From contig CP145415.1 of the NCBI GenBank assembly GCA_036867785.1, positions 930,001 through 994,000 of the forward strand: a stretch of 64,000 bases of DNA, given 5' to 3'. The position numbers and the translations under genes were made by a program. Positions 33,301 to 44,677 of the stretch are shown here, piece after piece (positions within the stretch are counted from its first letter, which is position 1; each line of letters begins with the position of its first letter). A model generated the notes under the pieces. It saw only the letters and a list, made by a program, of their open reading frames with translations. It did no database searches and was not told the origin of the DNA. Source of the stretch: Plasmodiophora brassicae (Eukaryota; Endomyxa: Phytomyxea; Phytomyxea; Plasmodiophorida).

Positions 33301-36300
33301 CCCACATTGCGGAGCAGTTCTCACTGGTTAATGCTACCGCCTCGATACCGGTACGGGAACCTGCGAACACTGAACTGGCCGGCGAGACTAGTCGGCCGCA
33401 CCAGTGCAACCGGATTCTGATTCGGAACGAATCTGGCACCGATCTCCAGTATCGTCAGGAAGGTTCGCTGCTGGTATTTCCTTTGCCATTTGATGGCATT
33501 GACCGTTCCTTCTCTTGGCCTTCTCTGTTCCATCAGCAGCTTCGCATCTCTTTCCTGGAGTCATCGTTCTGGTCGACGCCCTTCACAGTTGTACCCAGCC
33601 CGGACCCACTTCTGATATCGCTTCGCAATGGCCCAGAAACTGTTGAACTTCTGCTTTGCGTCAGCGAGTCGTGTCGTGTCACATCCATACGTATAATGTC
33701 TCCTGTACGAGTCAGAAATCATTTGCCTTTTAGCCTCCGGTTACGGATTGGAAACGCAGAAACACTTGCTGCTCCTGCTGTGCAGTGCCCCGTACCTCGT
33801 CGCACTAAGGTGGGCGCCGGTGTTTCGTGTTGCTTGGAGATCCAACCTGATGTTGCTTCGTGCTCTTGGTCATGGGCATCCGTCGACATTTCGCCCGATC
33901 ATGATGTTGACGACGACCGCGTCTACAGTCTGTGTTCAGTCTGCGTTATCGAATCGCTTGATTCGAAGTCGAAAATGTTCGTGTGGGTCTGTTCGAATGA
34001 CTACAGCAGCATCGATATTCACCCAGCGTACACTCTAACAAACCTCGCATTATGTGAGATATCAGTTGCGTTTTCAACCGAAGACCACTGGCGAACCATA
34101 CAACCTGGAGATTCGGTGGCGGCATTCCACTTCGACCCCCAACATGATTCAGGTCTTCGTATTATGATAGGGAAACACATTGCCTCGACTGTGCTGTCTT
34201 ATCAGCGCATTCCGTATTCTGAATGCGTCCGCTCTCAGGCAGACACGGGTGAAGGATCGGTCATTGTGGAACTCCAGCGTCAATCGACTGGATCCGTTGT
34301 CGTGTCCGTTAGCCCCCCTGCCTCCATTCTTAACACAACATTGTCGCCGCTTGTTATGCTCACAGGCGGCGACCGGGACCGTCATCAACGAAGTCTTGCC
34401 GTTAAGCCTCTCGAATCAGATTCCCTTGAGCTTCCACACGATTCCTGTGTTCCACTGTTTTGGTCGGACGCTTCGACTCGTCGCTTTTCACTTGCAGATT
34501 TGTCTGCCTTTGTTGTTTCGCCGTCGCTTCACTGTCGAAGGTCAGTTCTAAGAAACAATATGTTCGGGGTGTTGTTTTAATTCATCCCGTCAGATCTGGA
34601 GAATTTCCTATTGACCTGTGCAGTGCTGTTGCTCTTTCGGTAACGCGACTATCGTTAACTGTCGTCTGGGAAACTTCCAGAACACGTGGCGATACATTCG
34701 ATGAGTGCTCCCATTGTCGCATTACCATTCAGCCTCGGTACGTTGTCCATAACCGGTGCCCATTTCCCATTCGCTTTCAACAGGGAGAGCAAATGCCGGT
34801 AAAGCAACTTGGTATGTTCCACACGCATTCCAGTTCGGGTAACGGTTCACACTATTGTTATTGCTGTAGAGAATGAAGACCATCGCCCGCTCTCTTCTTG
34901 GCCTCTTTCATCTCCCCCGATTGACGTGATCCGCCGTGGGGTTGACTTCGAGAAGGGTCTTGGAGTTGAAGATCTGTCGAAACTGCGAATATCCTTACCG
35001 ACATATCGAGTTGCTGAAGACACTGGTGACGAATGGGGATGGTCGCAAGAAATTCTTCTCAGCCAAGGTTGCCCACAAGACATGCCCGTCTGCGATGTAC
35101 TCACTGTGTTGCCCTAGGCGGTGGACGGCGTCATCATTTGCGCGTCCGCAATCGAGTCTTTGGTTACGATCAACTGCTGTCGTACTTTATCATTGCTCAT
35201 GATTCAGTTTCCCACCTCATCATTTTCCGGTACGTAGAACTACTCCCATACTATCTGAAATGACATAAGCGTGCAGAGACGAGCAAGTACCTTACACAAT
35301 CGTGAATGCGACGTCTAGTCGCATAACTTATCGTGCCTTGCCTGATGCATGCCGGGACGACCCTCTTTCGCCTCAGAGTCCCACGGTAATGCCTCTGGAA
35401 GTGGCACCTGGATTGTCTTCACAGTTCTGCGGCCCTCGCGATCGAAGCAACCTAAGCACCGATCCTGAGGAACGCATCTTCAACAGTGGAGAATGGAACG
35501 GCATGTATCCTTGTTACCTACATCTTCGTACGCCAGGCAGCCAGTGGGTATCTGCAGAAAATGCCGTTCCCCTTCTTCCTGGAACGACTCGTCTTGTTCA
35601 CCTGGTATCGAATCTTCATGATCCTGAGCCACACATGATCGACTCCTTTGATCACAAGCGAAGGGTTAGCAGCGATGAGGAACGCACACTGCAGGTAACT
35701 TCCTATGTGCTGCAGGTTGTGCTATCGAGACACCTAACATGATACAGGTCGATGTGTTTGAACGGTTCGGGACTACGATTGCTGTCGTGGCCCCACCTGG
35801 TCAACTTGAGCGCGTTGCGTTCGGACGGAAGATCCCTTGCGATTTCCTTTCAGTTTCAATTCCAACTATTCAGTTCAACTTTCGCGATTGGAACGATACG
35901 GTCTTTCGCGTATCAATAGACGGCCTTGGCGTAGACGTGGCACACGACACGCCGCAGGTGGGTTCAACTTGGGCTTGTAAGTGACGCGCCGAGATCCTAA
36001 CATGCTATCGTAGTCGAGCCTGCTCTTATTCCGGTCAATGTCCTACTTGGAGGAAGGTGCAATCTCGCCTTGCAGGAACTTGCGACTACGAGCCGAGTCT
36101 TTCCAGGTCGACCACCTGCGATCCCATGAGTACCCCGTCATCGCCCATAGCGTCAAGGGCGATGCCAGATGTGCTCTATCTGTTGTCTGCAGCTGGTCAC
36201 CTTTCATCCGTTTCGACGGGTCTGATCTGTCGCTGCTGGCGTCTCCTCTTCACATGGTGCTTTCCAAACCGGACCTACGAGTAACGTCTCGGTTTACTCA

Positions 36301-37982
36301 ACGTCATATGATGATTCTGACTCTGTTTGAAGAGCCTGTCGTTATCGCTTTCGAGCATGCACTTGAACCTCGAAGACGCGTTTGTGGCATCCGCAATGGC
36401 GTACGGGACACGATTTATCGAGGACGTTTTCCGAAAAGGCGCCGACTCTACCACGGTTGGAGAGCGCGTTTCATGTACGCTTGTTGCCGTAACGCGCTTC
36501 ATGTAGGCATCACTTGATTCGCCTGACTGGCGTGGCAATCCTGAGTTTCTTGCGCTTCTGAGCAAGATCACTTCGGTAGGCAGCCCGTTACCTCTGTGCG
36601 TTTAGTCTGTACACTAATGCTTGTCGCCAGCCTCGATTCTTTGCCCACATTCTCGATATATCGCCGGTCCACATCAGTCTCTCGTTTTCTAGTTCGCGTA
36701 CGTATTTGGACACGAACCAAACCCCTCTGCACTTTGCGCCCATAGTTCTTCGATCTGTGCTAAGTTCACAGGAAAGGCTAATCAAGGAGCTATCGGCATG
36801 CTATCTCGCGGTACGGTATCTCACCTTGGCATGCCTCAGTTTCCTTGATTGGTCATATTCCTAGGACACAATTATTCGATCGCCAATGCTGCTGGGCTCT
36901 TTGGATCTTATTGGAAATCCGACGCAAGTGGTCTCCAGCATTAGCAAAGGCATTCACGACCTCGTGACGTTGCCCACAAGGGCACTTACTCAAGGTTGGT
37001 AGTCACGAGCATGCATGTTCAACGTGGTGCTCACCATGCCTTGAAGGACCGCGGGCGTTCGCTTGGGCCGCCATGCAGGGCGTCGGTTCGCTGATCCAAC
37101 ACATCAGCGAAGGAACGCTCATGTCTGTTTCTGGATTCACACACAGTCTGGCCGGCAACATGGATCGTTTGAGTCAGGATCAGTACCAATTGAATTCGAC
37201 GCCAAGGAGGTTTGGCGGGCGTTCATTTGCGACCGGTGTGACTCAGTTGGTCAATGGTGTTTTCCTGGGCGTTACGGGCGTTGTTACCGCGCCGATTCGC
37301 GGAGCGGCTCAGCAGGGATCCTGGGGGTTTGTTAAAGGTTGCGGCATCGGGATGGCGGGTGTCGTCACAAAGGTTCACAGTTCATCGTTTGAAACACAGC
37401 GTATCTACCTGACTCAGCCTGCTGACTGCGACTTAGCCTATGTCCGGTGCCCTGCAGCTGGTGTCTCACACAAGTAGAGGCTTGGCCAGCTCTGCTGGCC
37501 TTTCATACGTCATGCCTGACGTCCGTCCTCCGCTGAACGACGATTCATCTGGGGTAAGCGCGAGATAACGTTTGGATTCTTTCTGCCCATTCACTGTCTA
37601 CTCCCAGTCGACTTTAGACTGCATATCGTACATTCGGCTTCGTATCATGTGCAATAGGGTTGGCGAGAAATACTGTGAGCATTTCCTGTGTGGTCCAGTT
37701 GTGCAAGGTACGTTGTACGGGTAATGTCACTCCGCTTTGCGACCCTGAACCTCTGCAGGCTCCTCCCAGCTCTCAAATCGTGCTCTCATCGTTTGCACCA
37801 GTGTCGGTGTCCATGTAATCGTCAACGACGGCACTGATAAGCCGTTCATGTCCTTCGACCACCCATCGGTCGACATTATAGGGCAGAGTGTTCGAATCAG
37901 CGACGCTGACAACACAATCGATGTCGAAATCAGCGGGTTGCATCGAACCCGACTTATCAACCGAATACAATGTTTCCGATAG
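27307..37982 (+). CDS. VPS13B-type bridge-like lipid transfer protein
   Basis: A 10.7-kb gene of many exons encoding about 3,000 residues. The chorein N-terminus (QVILRYAQNYLVNIDTDLNL; after introns 27407-27459 and 27560-27613, SGDVVLKAVELRLDVLQ and ELRIHVPWISLTTSSVRI) resembles VPS13B (COH1) more than VPS13A/C/D. The middle is beta-rich with two very long exons (29903-31441 and 32601-34580). The SHR-BD region lies near 34580-35740 (ITIQPRYVVHNRCPFPIRFQ). The C-terminal helical region reads SPVHISLSFSSSRTY, GSLDLIGNPTQVVSSISKG, VVTAPIRGAAQQGSWGFVKG and, across intron 37373-37436, TKPMSGALQLVSHTSRG. A PH-like end (ALIVCTSVGVHVIVNDGTD) runs to the stop at 37980. Such proteins move lipids between membranes; VPS13B acts at the Golgi. 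Several internal junctions, including one near 27835-27870, are unresolved. Base composition is clearly lower in GC than the neighbours. Confidence 0.85.
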
Positions 37983-38067
37983 GATCCGCGTCATCGTTGC
38001 GCACGCGTTGGCATCCCAGAACACGGCTGTTTATTAACTTACTGCCAACTGACATATATTTGTACAA

Positions 38068-39038
38068 TTACGGGCGCCACTTGATGTTGCCCGGTGATAA
38101 TCCTTGGAAGTGCTGCTTATACTGCTTCGGATTCGCCCAGTCCGAGTTCAGATAGGAGTCCTGGTTATCTTCTTCCAAGCGCTGCAGAAGTCATGCAATT
38201 ACGGAACGGAGCAGAATCCGGACGACGGCCTTACTTTCTGCTCCTCCTGTTTCTTGTGGTAGTACGCCATCATTGCCTTCTGGGTCTCCTTATCCACAGC
38301 AGGTTCGCGGACAGGCGCCCTGTAAGCCCAGATGTTCGTAAACCGCTGACGCTACAGCGCAATCGTGCCAACATACCCAGACGATAGCCGCTGGAGGCGG
38401 ACGACAACCTTTGTTTTCTCGTTCGATCCTATCGCTTTGCCGAGAGGATCACCCGTCGATATACGTTTTCCAGCGAACCACAACGCGGATTCGTCCAGTT
38501 CCATGATGTTCTTGGACACTAGGGTTCCTGAACGCCGCCATCAGTTCAGACCTGGCGTACAGCAACGTCCTTGCAGCCACAGACCTGACAAATCCAATCG
38601 GTCGTCGACCCACTGACGGAGGACATCGCACTCAGGGAGACCCATCGGGTACGCGATTGCAACCGCCCCTCGGATATTCATTTCGCATTCTTCGAGGTGT
38701 TCAGGTTTCAAAACGACACGCTTCTCCGCCTGCTTCTTATCAACAAGGGCGTGCGCATCCTTGGCAACGCGTTGCAGAGTCTGCACGTAACCAGGTTGTG
38801 GAGGGACACCACACCGGACGCCTGTAGGGTCAGCCGTCCCCTCGAGCCCTCGCTCCTCCTCGGGACGCATCGGCCCATACTCGGCCAGCGCATCAACGTT
38901 GTCCGCCAGGAACGCCAGCACCCGCCTCCGATTATGCAACGATACAATCATCGCCAGGACGTCCTGCCCAGGGTCGCCGCAGCTGCACTCGACGAGGAAT
39001 TCGTCATCGTCGCCGCGCTTCACGTGCAGGAGAACCAT
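38068..39038 (-). CDS. CFAP298: CFAP298 (cilia and flagella associated protein 298)
   Basis: Four exons give about 270 residues. The N-terminus MVLLHVKRGDDDEFLVEC matches CFAP298 (formerly C21orf59/Kurly) almost residue for residue at its start. Conserved landmarks follow: KKQAEKRVVL, RGAVAIAYPMGLPECDVLRQ and DLSG, then across a 57-nt intron TLVSKNIMELDESALWFAGK and NEKTKVVVRLQ, then EPAVDKETQKAMMAYYHKKQ and finally YLNSDWANPKQYKQHFQG with IKWRP at the stop, the family's typical ending. Vertebrate CFAP298 is needed for axonemal dynein-arm assembly and cilia motility. Its presence implies the organism builds a motile flagellum. Length and order look intact. Confidence 0.93.
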
Positions 39039-39210
39039 CGTCCGCCACCTATCGCGCAAGACCGTCTCTGCCTGGCAACTCCGTGACGCTCGACGCCGCA
39101 ACACGTTTTGGCCGACTTTGAACGTTCGCTGTCTGCTTTTTTTTCGTGTTTGCTCTGCGGACGCCCAGTCGCCCCACGTGACGCGTGACGTCGCTTTCGA
39201 CACGTCGTTC

Positions 39211-39774
39211 CTACTGTTCATCCAGATGCAGATGGCGGCAGCGCAGGCGGAACTGCATGGCCATGATCTGTCGTCGGACCTCTTTGTACGGCGTCGCCTC
39301 GCGTATGCGCTCGAGGTGCGCCTCCAGCCGTCTGCGCACATCGCCGTCGAGCGTCTCGAACAGGGCGATTAGCAGGTCGACATGGTGCTGTCAGGTGCGC
39401 ACGCGGCGTAAGCGTTAGTGGCAACTAACCAGCAGTCGGCAAATGGGGGATCCCACCTGTAAGCAGACAGTCGTGTTGGCCTCCTGGAGATCCCGAACAA
39501 CCAGCGATATGATAAGCGCGCGACGATCCGGCGAGATCGTGCTCCAGTGACGAAGCATCGCACGCTGGTCGGGCAGGGTCCGGATCAGTCCTTCCTGGGG
39601 AATCCCTAATTACACGTGCGACAACGGCGGTGGAGGAACGGCGCGGTGGCCTACCAGGTCGCGTCGCACCTCACTGGCGGGCGCCAGGCTATCATCGGGG
39701 AGCTCGCGGCGCTTCCACGACGATGCCGCCTGCGATTCCGCTACGTCATCTCTCCATACGAGGCCGGCCGGCAT
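39211..39774 (-). CDS. Hypothetical helical protein
   Basis: Three exons join in phase: MPAGLVWRDDVAESQAASSW with KRRELPDD to about 39670; after a 60-nt intron EGLIRTLPDQRAMLRHWSTI with DRRALIISLVVRDLQEANTT; after a second short intron HHVDLLIALFETLDGDVRRR with EATPYKEVRRQIMAMQFRLR and a stop at 39211. The product is about 145 residues, almost entirely amphipathic helix after residue 40. No catalytic motif is visible and I do not recognise the family. It lies head to tail with CFAP298, about 170 nt apart, which may or may not be meaningful. Confidence 0.6.
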
Positions 39775-39861
39775 GGCGCTAGTAGTACAGTCCTATAAAG
39801 ATCGCACAACGGGACGACGGTTACAGTGTCGTCCGAGCACAGCATTGTGAATCGATCGGGA

Positions 39862-39867
39862 TTTATT
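39862..39867 (-). terminator. AATAAA polyadenylation signal of the secreted PT-repeat gene
   Basis: The minus strand reads AATAAA about 14-19 nt past the stop codon of the secreted PT-repeat gene that ends at 39881. The spacing matches the signal behind the ankyrin gene. Confidence 0.5.
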
Positions 39868-39880
39868 CGTGGGGGCCCAC

Positions 39881-40190
39881 CTAGTTTGAAGACGACGAAC
39901 CGGTGGAGGAACGCCCGGAAGAAGATCGTCCTGACGAAGAACGCCCGGACGACGAGTGTCCAGATGACGAGTGCCCACGGTTCTTCTTCTTCCTCTTGTC
40001 GCCCATCCGTAGCGCGGCCGCCGTCCTGTTGCTGCCCTGGGCCGCCGACGTCCTGTTCGCCGGCAAGGCCGATCCCGACATGTTCCCGTTAGGCATCGAC
40101 GTTGGCACTGCGGTCGGCATCATCAGCTTCCGCAGCGGGCGCTTTGTCTCCTGGCTGTCGTCGTCGTCGTCGTCGTCGCTATCGTCGTCA

Positions 40191-40223
<33 letters not shown>

Positions 40224-40786
40224 TCGTCGCTGTCGCATTCCTCCGGAGCGGGCGTGCACTCTGGATCCCTCTGGATGATGATCGGCTGTGGTCGCGGCGG
40301 TAACGTCGGCGCTGGCGTCGGCGCTGGCGTCGGCTGCGGTGTCGGTTGCGGTGTCGGCTGGGGCGTCGGCGCTGGGGTCGGCGCTGGCGTCGGCTGAGGC
40401 GTCGGCGCGACCGTCGCCTGGCACTTCCCGGGCGTGGCACCGTTCTGCAGCATCGTCACCGCGTCCGCCACCGGCACCCGCACCGTCATCCTGACACCGG
40501 GCAGGCAGAGCTCCATCGTGGGGGCTTCCGGTGTCGTGGGCGCCGGCGTCGCCTTCGTGGTCGGATCTGGCGTCTCCTTCGTGGTCGGATCTGGCGTTGC
40601 CTTCACCTTGGGCGCCTTCGACGGTTTCGGAGCAGGCGCTTTGGATGGTTTCGACGCGGACTCCTTCGTGGGCGTATCCTTCGCGTACCCAGTGTCGATG
40701 TTGGCGCCTTTGTTGCCGTACGTCTGCCCGGCCACTAGAGCGACGGCGAGGATGGCCAGTAGGGCGACGAGTGCGTTGGAGGGCAT
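39881..40786 (-). CDS. Secreted PT-repeat protein with one two-cysteine module and an acidic Ser/Asp tract
   Basis: An intronless gene of 301 codons. A signal peptide (MPSNALVALLAILAVALVAG) is followed by a lysine/proline/threonine-rich segment (KPSKAPAPKPSKAPKVKATP). A two-cysteine module comes next (MELCLPGVRMTVRVPVADAV to GATPGKCQ), then about 45 residues of PTPAPTPQ repeats. A long run of Asp and Ser follows (positions about 40150-40245 on the DNA), and the C-terminus is made of SSSG repeats. The protein resembles extracellular matrix or wall proteins: the proline/threonine run is a likely O-glycosylation zone and the acidic tract could bind cations. No GPI signal is obvious. Function unknown. 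Confidence 0.8.
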
Positions 40787-40843
40787 CGTATGGAAGGATG
40801 TCGTGCGTTCGGTGTGCCGTTCCCGGTGTCACAGTTCCTGTCC

Positions 40844-40856
40844 GATATATACTATG
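40844..40856 (-). promoter_or_regulatory. TATA-like element of the secreted PT-repeat gene
   Basis: The minus strand reads CATAGTATATATC about 60 nt before the ATG at 40786. It is correctly placed for a core promoter. Confidence 0.4.
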
Positions 40857-41149
40857 GGATTCAGGGTCAGGGGGATCCCACGACTTGTCGGGAATCTCTC
40901 TGGGCATGTGAGTCAACGCAGCCGTGCGTCATGACCACTGACCGCGTCCTTGGGGAGTCAACGCGGGGGGCAGGAATCGCACATCATCGGTCTCCAGGAT
41001 TCCCCACATGACTCACCCTGGCCAAGTTGTCTGTCCGGCAGGTGGCCCCAATCGGAAGGGCCATGCGGCTACCTATGAGTAACCTCTCTAGGCGATTGCG
41101 CGTTCACAGGGGTAAGTTAACACCAGCGTGTTTAAGAATGGACACGTGG

Positions 41150-42325
41150 TCATGGGGCGACGATCGGCCGCAACGACGGCTTGGCATCCGTTGGAGCGGC
41201 CTGCGTCTGGTACCCGTGCACGTCCACGTAGCCATGCAGGGAAGGCATCGGGTACTTGTCATCGTTGTATCGACCCGCGCTCGCAGGGTACCTCGTCGGC
41301 GGCATCGGGTAGGCGTCGCGAGGTGCCACGTGCGGATCCAACACTGTCGAGCTCGACGGATCGGGGTCAACAACTGGCGCCACAGTAACCATTGGCGTTG
41401 GCGCTGGTGTCGCAGGTGCCACCGACGGTGCCGTTGTTGGCGCTGGCGTCGCAGGTGCCACCGACGATGCCGTTGCTGGGGCTGGTGACGCAGGTGCCAC
41501 CGACGATGCCGTTGCTGGCGCTGGTGCAACAGGTGCCACCGGCGGCGCCATTGCTGGCGCCGATGTCGCCGGGGCCGCTGTCGACGACGAAGGTGCCGGC
41601 GTAACCGGAGCCATCGTTGCAGCTGGGGCTGTGGTCGCTGGACTAGCTGTCGACGACGAATTCGTGGGCCCCGGGATGTTGGGGTCCATGTACCCGCCGC
41701 GTTCGTTCGTGTACCTCGGTGGTCTCTGCGTGTACCTCGAATCGTATTGATGGGATACGGAAGGTGCTGGAGGGCAATCGCCAATAACGGCACCTTTGCC
41801 GAGGAACGACGTGACCTCGTCCAGTGGGACCTTCAGCGGCATCGATGACTCTCGAAAGCACATTGGTACGACGGCGCCTGAGGCCTGGCTGGTAGATCCA
41901 GAGCACTGGCCGGCGCTTCCGAGAGGCAGCAGCTTGTTCAGTTCGCTCGGGTCGACCTCTATCGTTGCGTTGTGTGACGCCAGGCAGAATTGGACCTTGG
42001 ACGGTGCTGAAGCCGTTGTAGGCGCTGGAGCAGTCGTAGGGGGTTCGGTCTGGCAGGCGCCGAGCTTGCCGCCATGCTGAAGGTAGATCGGCAGCAGGTC
42101 GTTGCTGACCTCCATGGTGCGTTTGGCCCCATTGTCGTCCTGGTGGCATATGCGAACCTGTGCCGGTTTAGACGGGGGGTACCCCGAGCTCGACGACGAA
42201 TGTTTGCTGTGCTTGGAACCGTGCGCACCGCTGTCACTATCCCTCTCATTGATCGCAATGTTAATGGCGGCCTGCGCGCCCACAGCCATGCACACCATCA
42301 GGACATGGAGCGCCCCCGTCCGCAT
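41150..42325 (-). CDS. Secreted protein with three two-cysteine modules and an Ala/Pro/Thr repeat domain
   Basis: An intronless gene of 391 codons. A signal peptide (MRTGALHVLMVCMAVGAQAA) leads into a serine/histidine stretch. Three related modules follow: RICHQDDNGAKRTMEVSNDL to LQHGGKLGAC; QFCLASHNATIEVDPSELNK to GSAGQC; and MCFRESSMPLKVPLDEVTSF to GAVIGDC. The first resembles a small domain seen in many secreted bacterial and eukaryotic proteins, with CHxxG near the start and HGDxLGxC at the end. About 120 residues of ATSSVAPATPAPT-type repeats come next, then a proline/tyrosine-rich tail. It is probably an extracellular or wall protein with dense O-glycosylation. It shares the module with the adjacent secreted gene. 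Confidence 0.8.
   Translation of the reverse strand: MRTGALHVLMVCMAVGAQAAINIAINERDSDSGAHGSKHSKHSSSSSGYPPSKPAQVRICHQDDNGAKRTMEVSNDLLPIYLQHGGKLGACQTEPPTTAPAPTTASAPSKVQFCLASHNATIEVDPSELNKLLPLGSAGQCSGSTSQASGAVVPMCFRESSMPLKVPLDEVTSFLGKGAVIGDCPPAPSVSHQYDSRYTQRPPRYTNERGGYMDPNIPGPTNSSSTASPATTAPAATMAPVTPAPSSSTAAPATSAPAMAPPVAPVAPAPATASSVAPASPAPATASSVAPATPAPTTAPSVAPATPAPTPMVTVAPVVDPDPSSSTVLDPHVAPRDAYPMPPTRYPASAGRYNDDKYPMPSLHGYVDVHGYQTQAAPTDAKPSLRPIVAP
41400..41555. repeat. 39-nt in-frame tandem repeat, four copies
   Basis: Four head-to-tail copies of a 39-nt unit, beginning GGCGCTGGTGTCGCAGGTGC, encode 13-residue repeats of the type ATPAPTTAPSVAP in the secreted protein on the minus strand. Copies differ at a few positions, so the expansion is not brand new. 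Confidence 0.7.
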
Positions 42326-42731
42326 CCGTCGCCGTCGCCGCTACAGAGCGATTATCAAATTGGTCGCCCGCCCCGTTCGCACTGCCAACCGACCCCAGTT
42401 GACTCCCTCCGCTCGTGACCCCGTCACTTGTCATGACTCGGGTCAGGCACCCCTGCCGTCCCACCGTATCTGCGCCTCCGTCGGTGTGCGACAACGGGCA
42501 GCCATCACAAGTTCGTGACTGTGCTGCAATGTCGGGCGTGGCAGCAGAGCAGTGATATCAGTGATCAGTGGTCAGTACTGATGACAAGGGCCGCGTAAAA
42601 ATAGACGTGCGCCAGTGTGCGCCTGTGGGAGAGCGCAGACAACAGACAGACCCGGACTGGGCCGACGGACGACCCCGTGGGTGGGAGCGGCGCGTCTGCC
42701 GGTCATTTGGGAATCGGTCGGGGCGGCGGTG

Positions 42732-44677
42732 ATGCTGGCCGCCCGTCACCACCCGGCCGTGTCCCGGCCGGTCCGCCAGGCGCAGAAGTGGCTGGCCAGG
42801 TACGACGTCAGGCTGCTGGTCGGGACCGTCGCCGTTGTCCTGTTCTTCCTCGTCAGCGCCTACGCCGTCGTCGCGTTGTCCAACGCCGGACAGCGACCGA
42901 CTGCCGTCGGGCAAATCGTACGTCGTCGTGGTGGTGTGTGACTTGGTTTGTACCGATGGGTTGCCATCGCAGGATGTTGCTGAACCCGCCCCGGATCCTG
43001 TCGAGGGATCCGTTGGTGAGGAGCCGGTCATCCCGAAACCAAAGGTTGTAGAAAAGGCGATACCGGTGGTCCGACAGCCGGACCCGGTCGTACCGGACGC
43101 TCGTCCCGCTGCACGTCGAGGCGACAAAGGTGCAGCGCCTGCCGAAGACAAGAAGGCCGACCTATCGAAAGTGACAGACCCGGTGCAGAGGCGCGCCGCT
43201 GTGCGAGATGCAATTGCCCACGCTTGGAATGGGTATAAGACGATCGCGTTCGGCCATGATGAGATTCTCCCGCTATCGCGCTCGTATTCGGACAACTGGG
43301 GCGGCCTGGCCTGGTCGATTGTCGACTCTCTCGGGACGCTGCACCTGGCAGGCCTGATGGACCAGTTCAATGAGGCGCGCGACTATGTGTCGACGTTCGA
43401 ATTCCGGAAGGCAGTCCCAGTTTCGGTATTTGAAACCGGCATCCGAATCCTCGGCGGCCTGCTGTCCGCCTATGAGCTCTCTGGGGATTACATGTACCCT
43501 GCGATATTGATACGCTTTGCGCTACCAGTCGCGCTGACGTTGCACTCAGGTTTGTTGAGAAGGCGCGTCAAGTAGGAGACGGGCTACTGCCTGCGTTCAA
43601 GACCGTGTCTGGGCTACCGGCCACGAAGGTGGATCTGGTGTCTGGCTCGCATATGACCGGATGGTCGGGGTCATCCGTGGTCCTCAGCGAGTTCGGCACC
43701 CTGCAGTTGGAGTTCAGTCATCTGTCGCATGTCACGGGGGATTCTCGGTACATGAGCGCTGCGATCAATGTGTACAATGTCATCAACTCCAGGACGGATG
43801 GCGGTCTCCTTCCGACGCTCTTTGACGTTCATTCCGGTGACGTGTCCCCGTCAAAACGCCTGTACTGTGTCCCTGACGGCGATTTGTAGGACGACCGGCA
43901 AACGACCAGCTGACAATGGGTGCGATGGCAGATTCGTATTACGAGTACCTCCTGAAACTGTACATCATGAGCGAGCGGTCGTTCGCCACGGTGCTGCCCA
44001 TGTACATCGAGGCCATTGATGGCATGGTTGATCGGCTTGTCATCGAGTGGGTTGACCCGGTCACGAACACTGAACGTGCTCGACTCGTACAGAGGGACAA
44101 CGGCATGGTCAGTGACCGGATGGAGCATCTGGCGTGTTTCGTCCCCGGGATGCTTGTTCTTGGAGCAAAGTACGGCGAAGACAACCGGGTCCCGGAGCTT
44201 CTGTCGCGAAAGAAACGACACATGGATCTTGCAGCAAAGCTGACAGCGACTTGCGTCTCCATGTACACGATGAACCCGTCAGGGCTTCCCGCAGAGTACA
44301 TCGAGTTTGACCGCAGCAACAACGCTCGCGTCTCCCAGGACAGGCGCTACCTGCTTCGACCTGAGACCGTCGAGTCGCTCTTCATTATGTGGCGCGTCAC
44401 GAAGGACCCACAGTACCGTGAACAGGGTTGGAAGATCTTCCAGGCCATCGAGCAGCACTGCAGAACTGATGTAGCGTACGCCGCCATCCAAGACGTCACC
44501 GTCCCCAGCGCCCCTCAGATGGACAACATGGAGAGTTTCCTGATCGCCGAGACATTCAAGTACCTACTGCTGCTGTTCTCCCCGCCGACCCTGATCCCCC
44601 TGGACCAGTTCGTGTTCACAACCGAGGCGCACCCACTGCGAATCATGAAGCGCAGCCGCATCGCATTGCCGGCATGA
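42732..44677 (+). CDS. Class I alpha-1,2-mannosidase (glycoside hydrolase family 47)
   Basis: Four exons (42732-42917, 42973-43493, 43550-43868, 43910-44677) sum to 1794 nt and 597 residues. It is a type II membrane protein: a basic cytoplasmic N-terminus, one helix (RLLVGTVAVVLFFLVSAYAV), a proline/lysine stem (about residues 65-150), then the GH47 barrel. Signature motifs are NGYKTIAFGHDEILPLS, DNWGGLAWSIVDSLGTLHL, ETGIRILGGLLSAYELSGDY, GSSVVLSEFGTLQLEF, MGAMADSYYEYLLKLYI, and YLLRPETVESLFIMWR with the acidic catalytic residues. The end QFVFTTEAHPL is typical. The enzyme trims mannose from N-glycans in the ER or Golgi. The last intron is only 41 nt. It sits among genes for secreted proteins but is transcribed independently. 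Confidence 0.9.

Noticed and set aside
40150-40245. GTC/GTCGTC run as a CRISPR-like or satellite array
   Set aside because: Codes for the Ser/Asp tract of the secreted protein; there is no repeat-spacer pattern.
39903-40397. Plus-strand frame rich in Glu/Asp and Gly/Val
   Set aside because: Antisense of the secreted PT-repeat gene; it lacks a signal or motif of its own.
43869-43909. Premature end of the mannosidase after SPSKRLYC
   Set aside because: A 41-nt GT-AG intron restores the conserved MGAMADSYYEYLL strand in phase.
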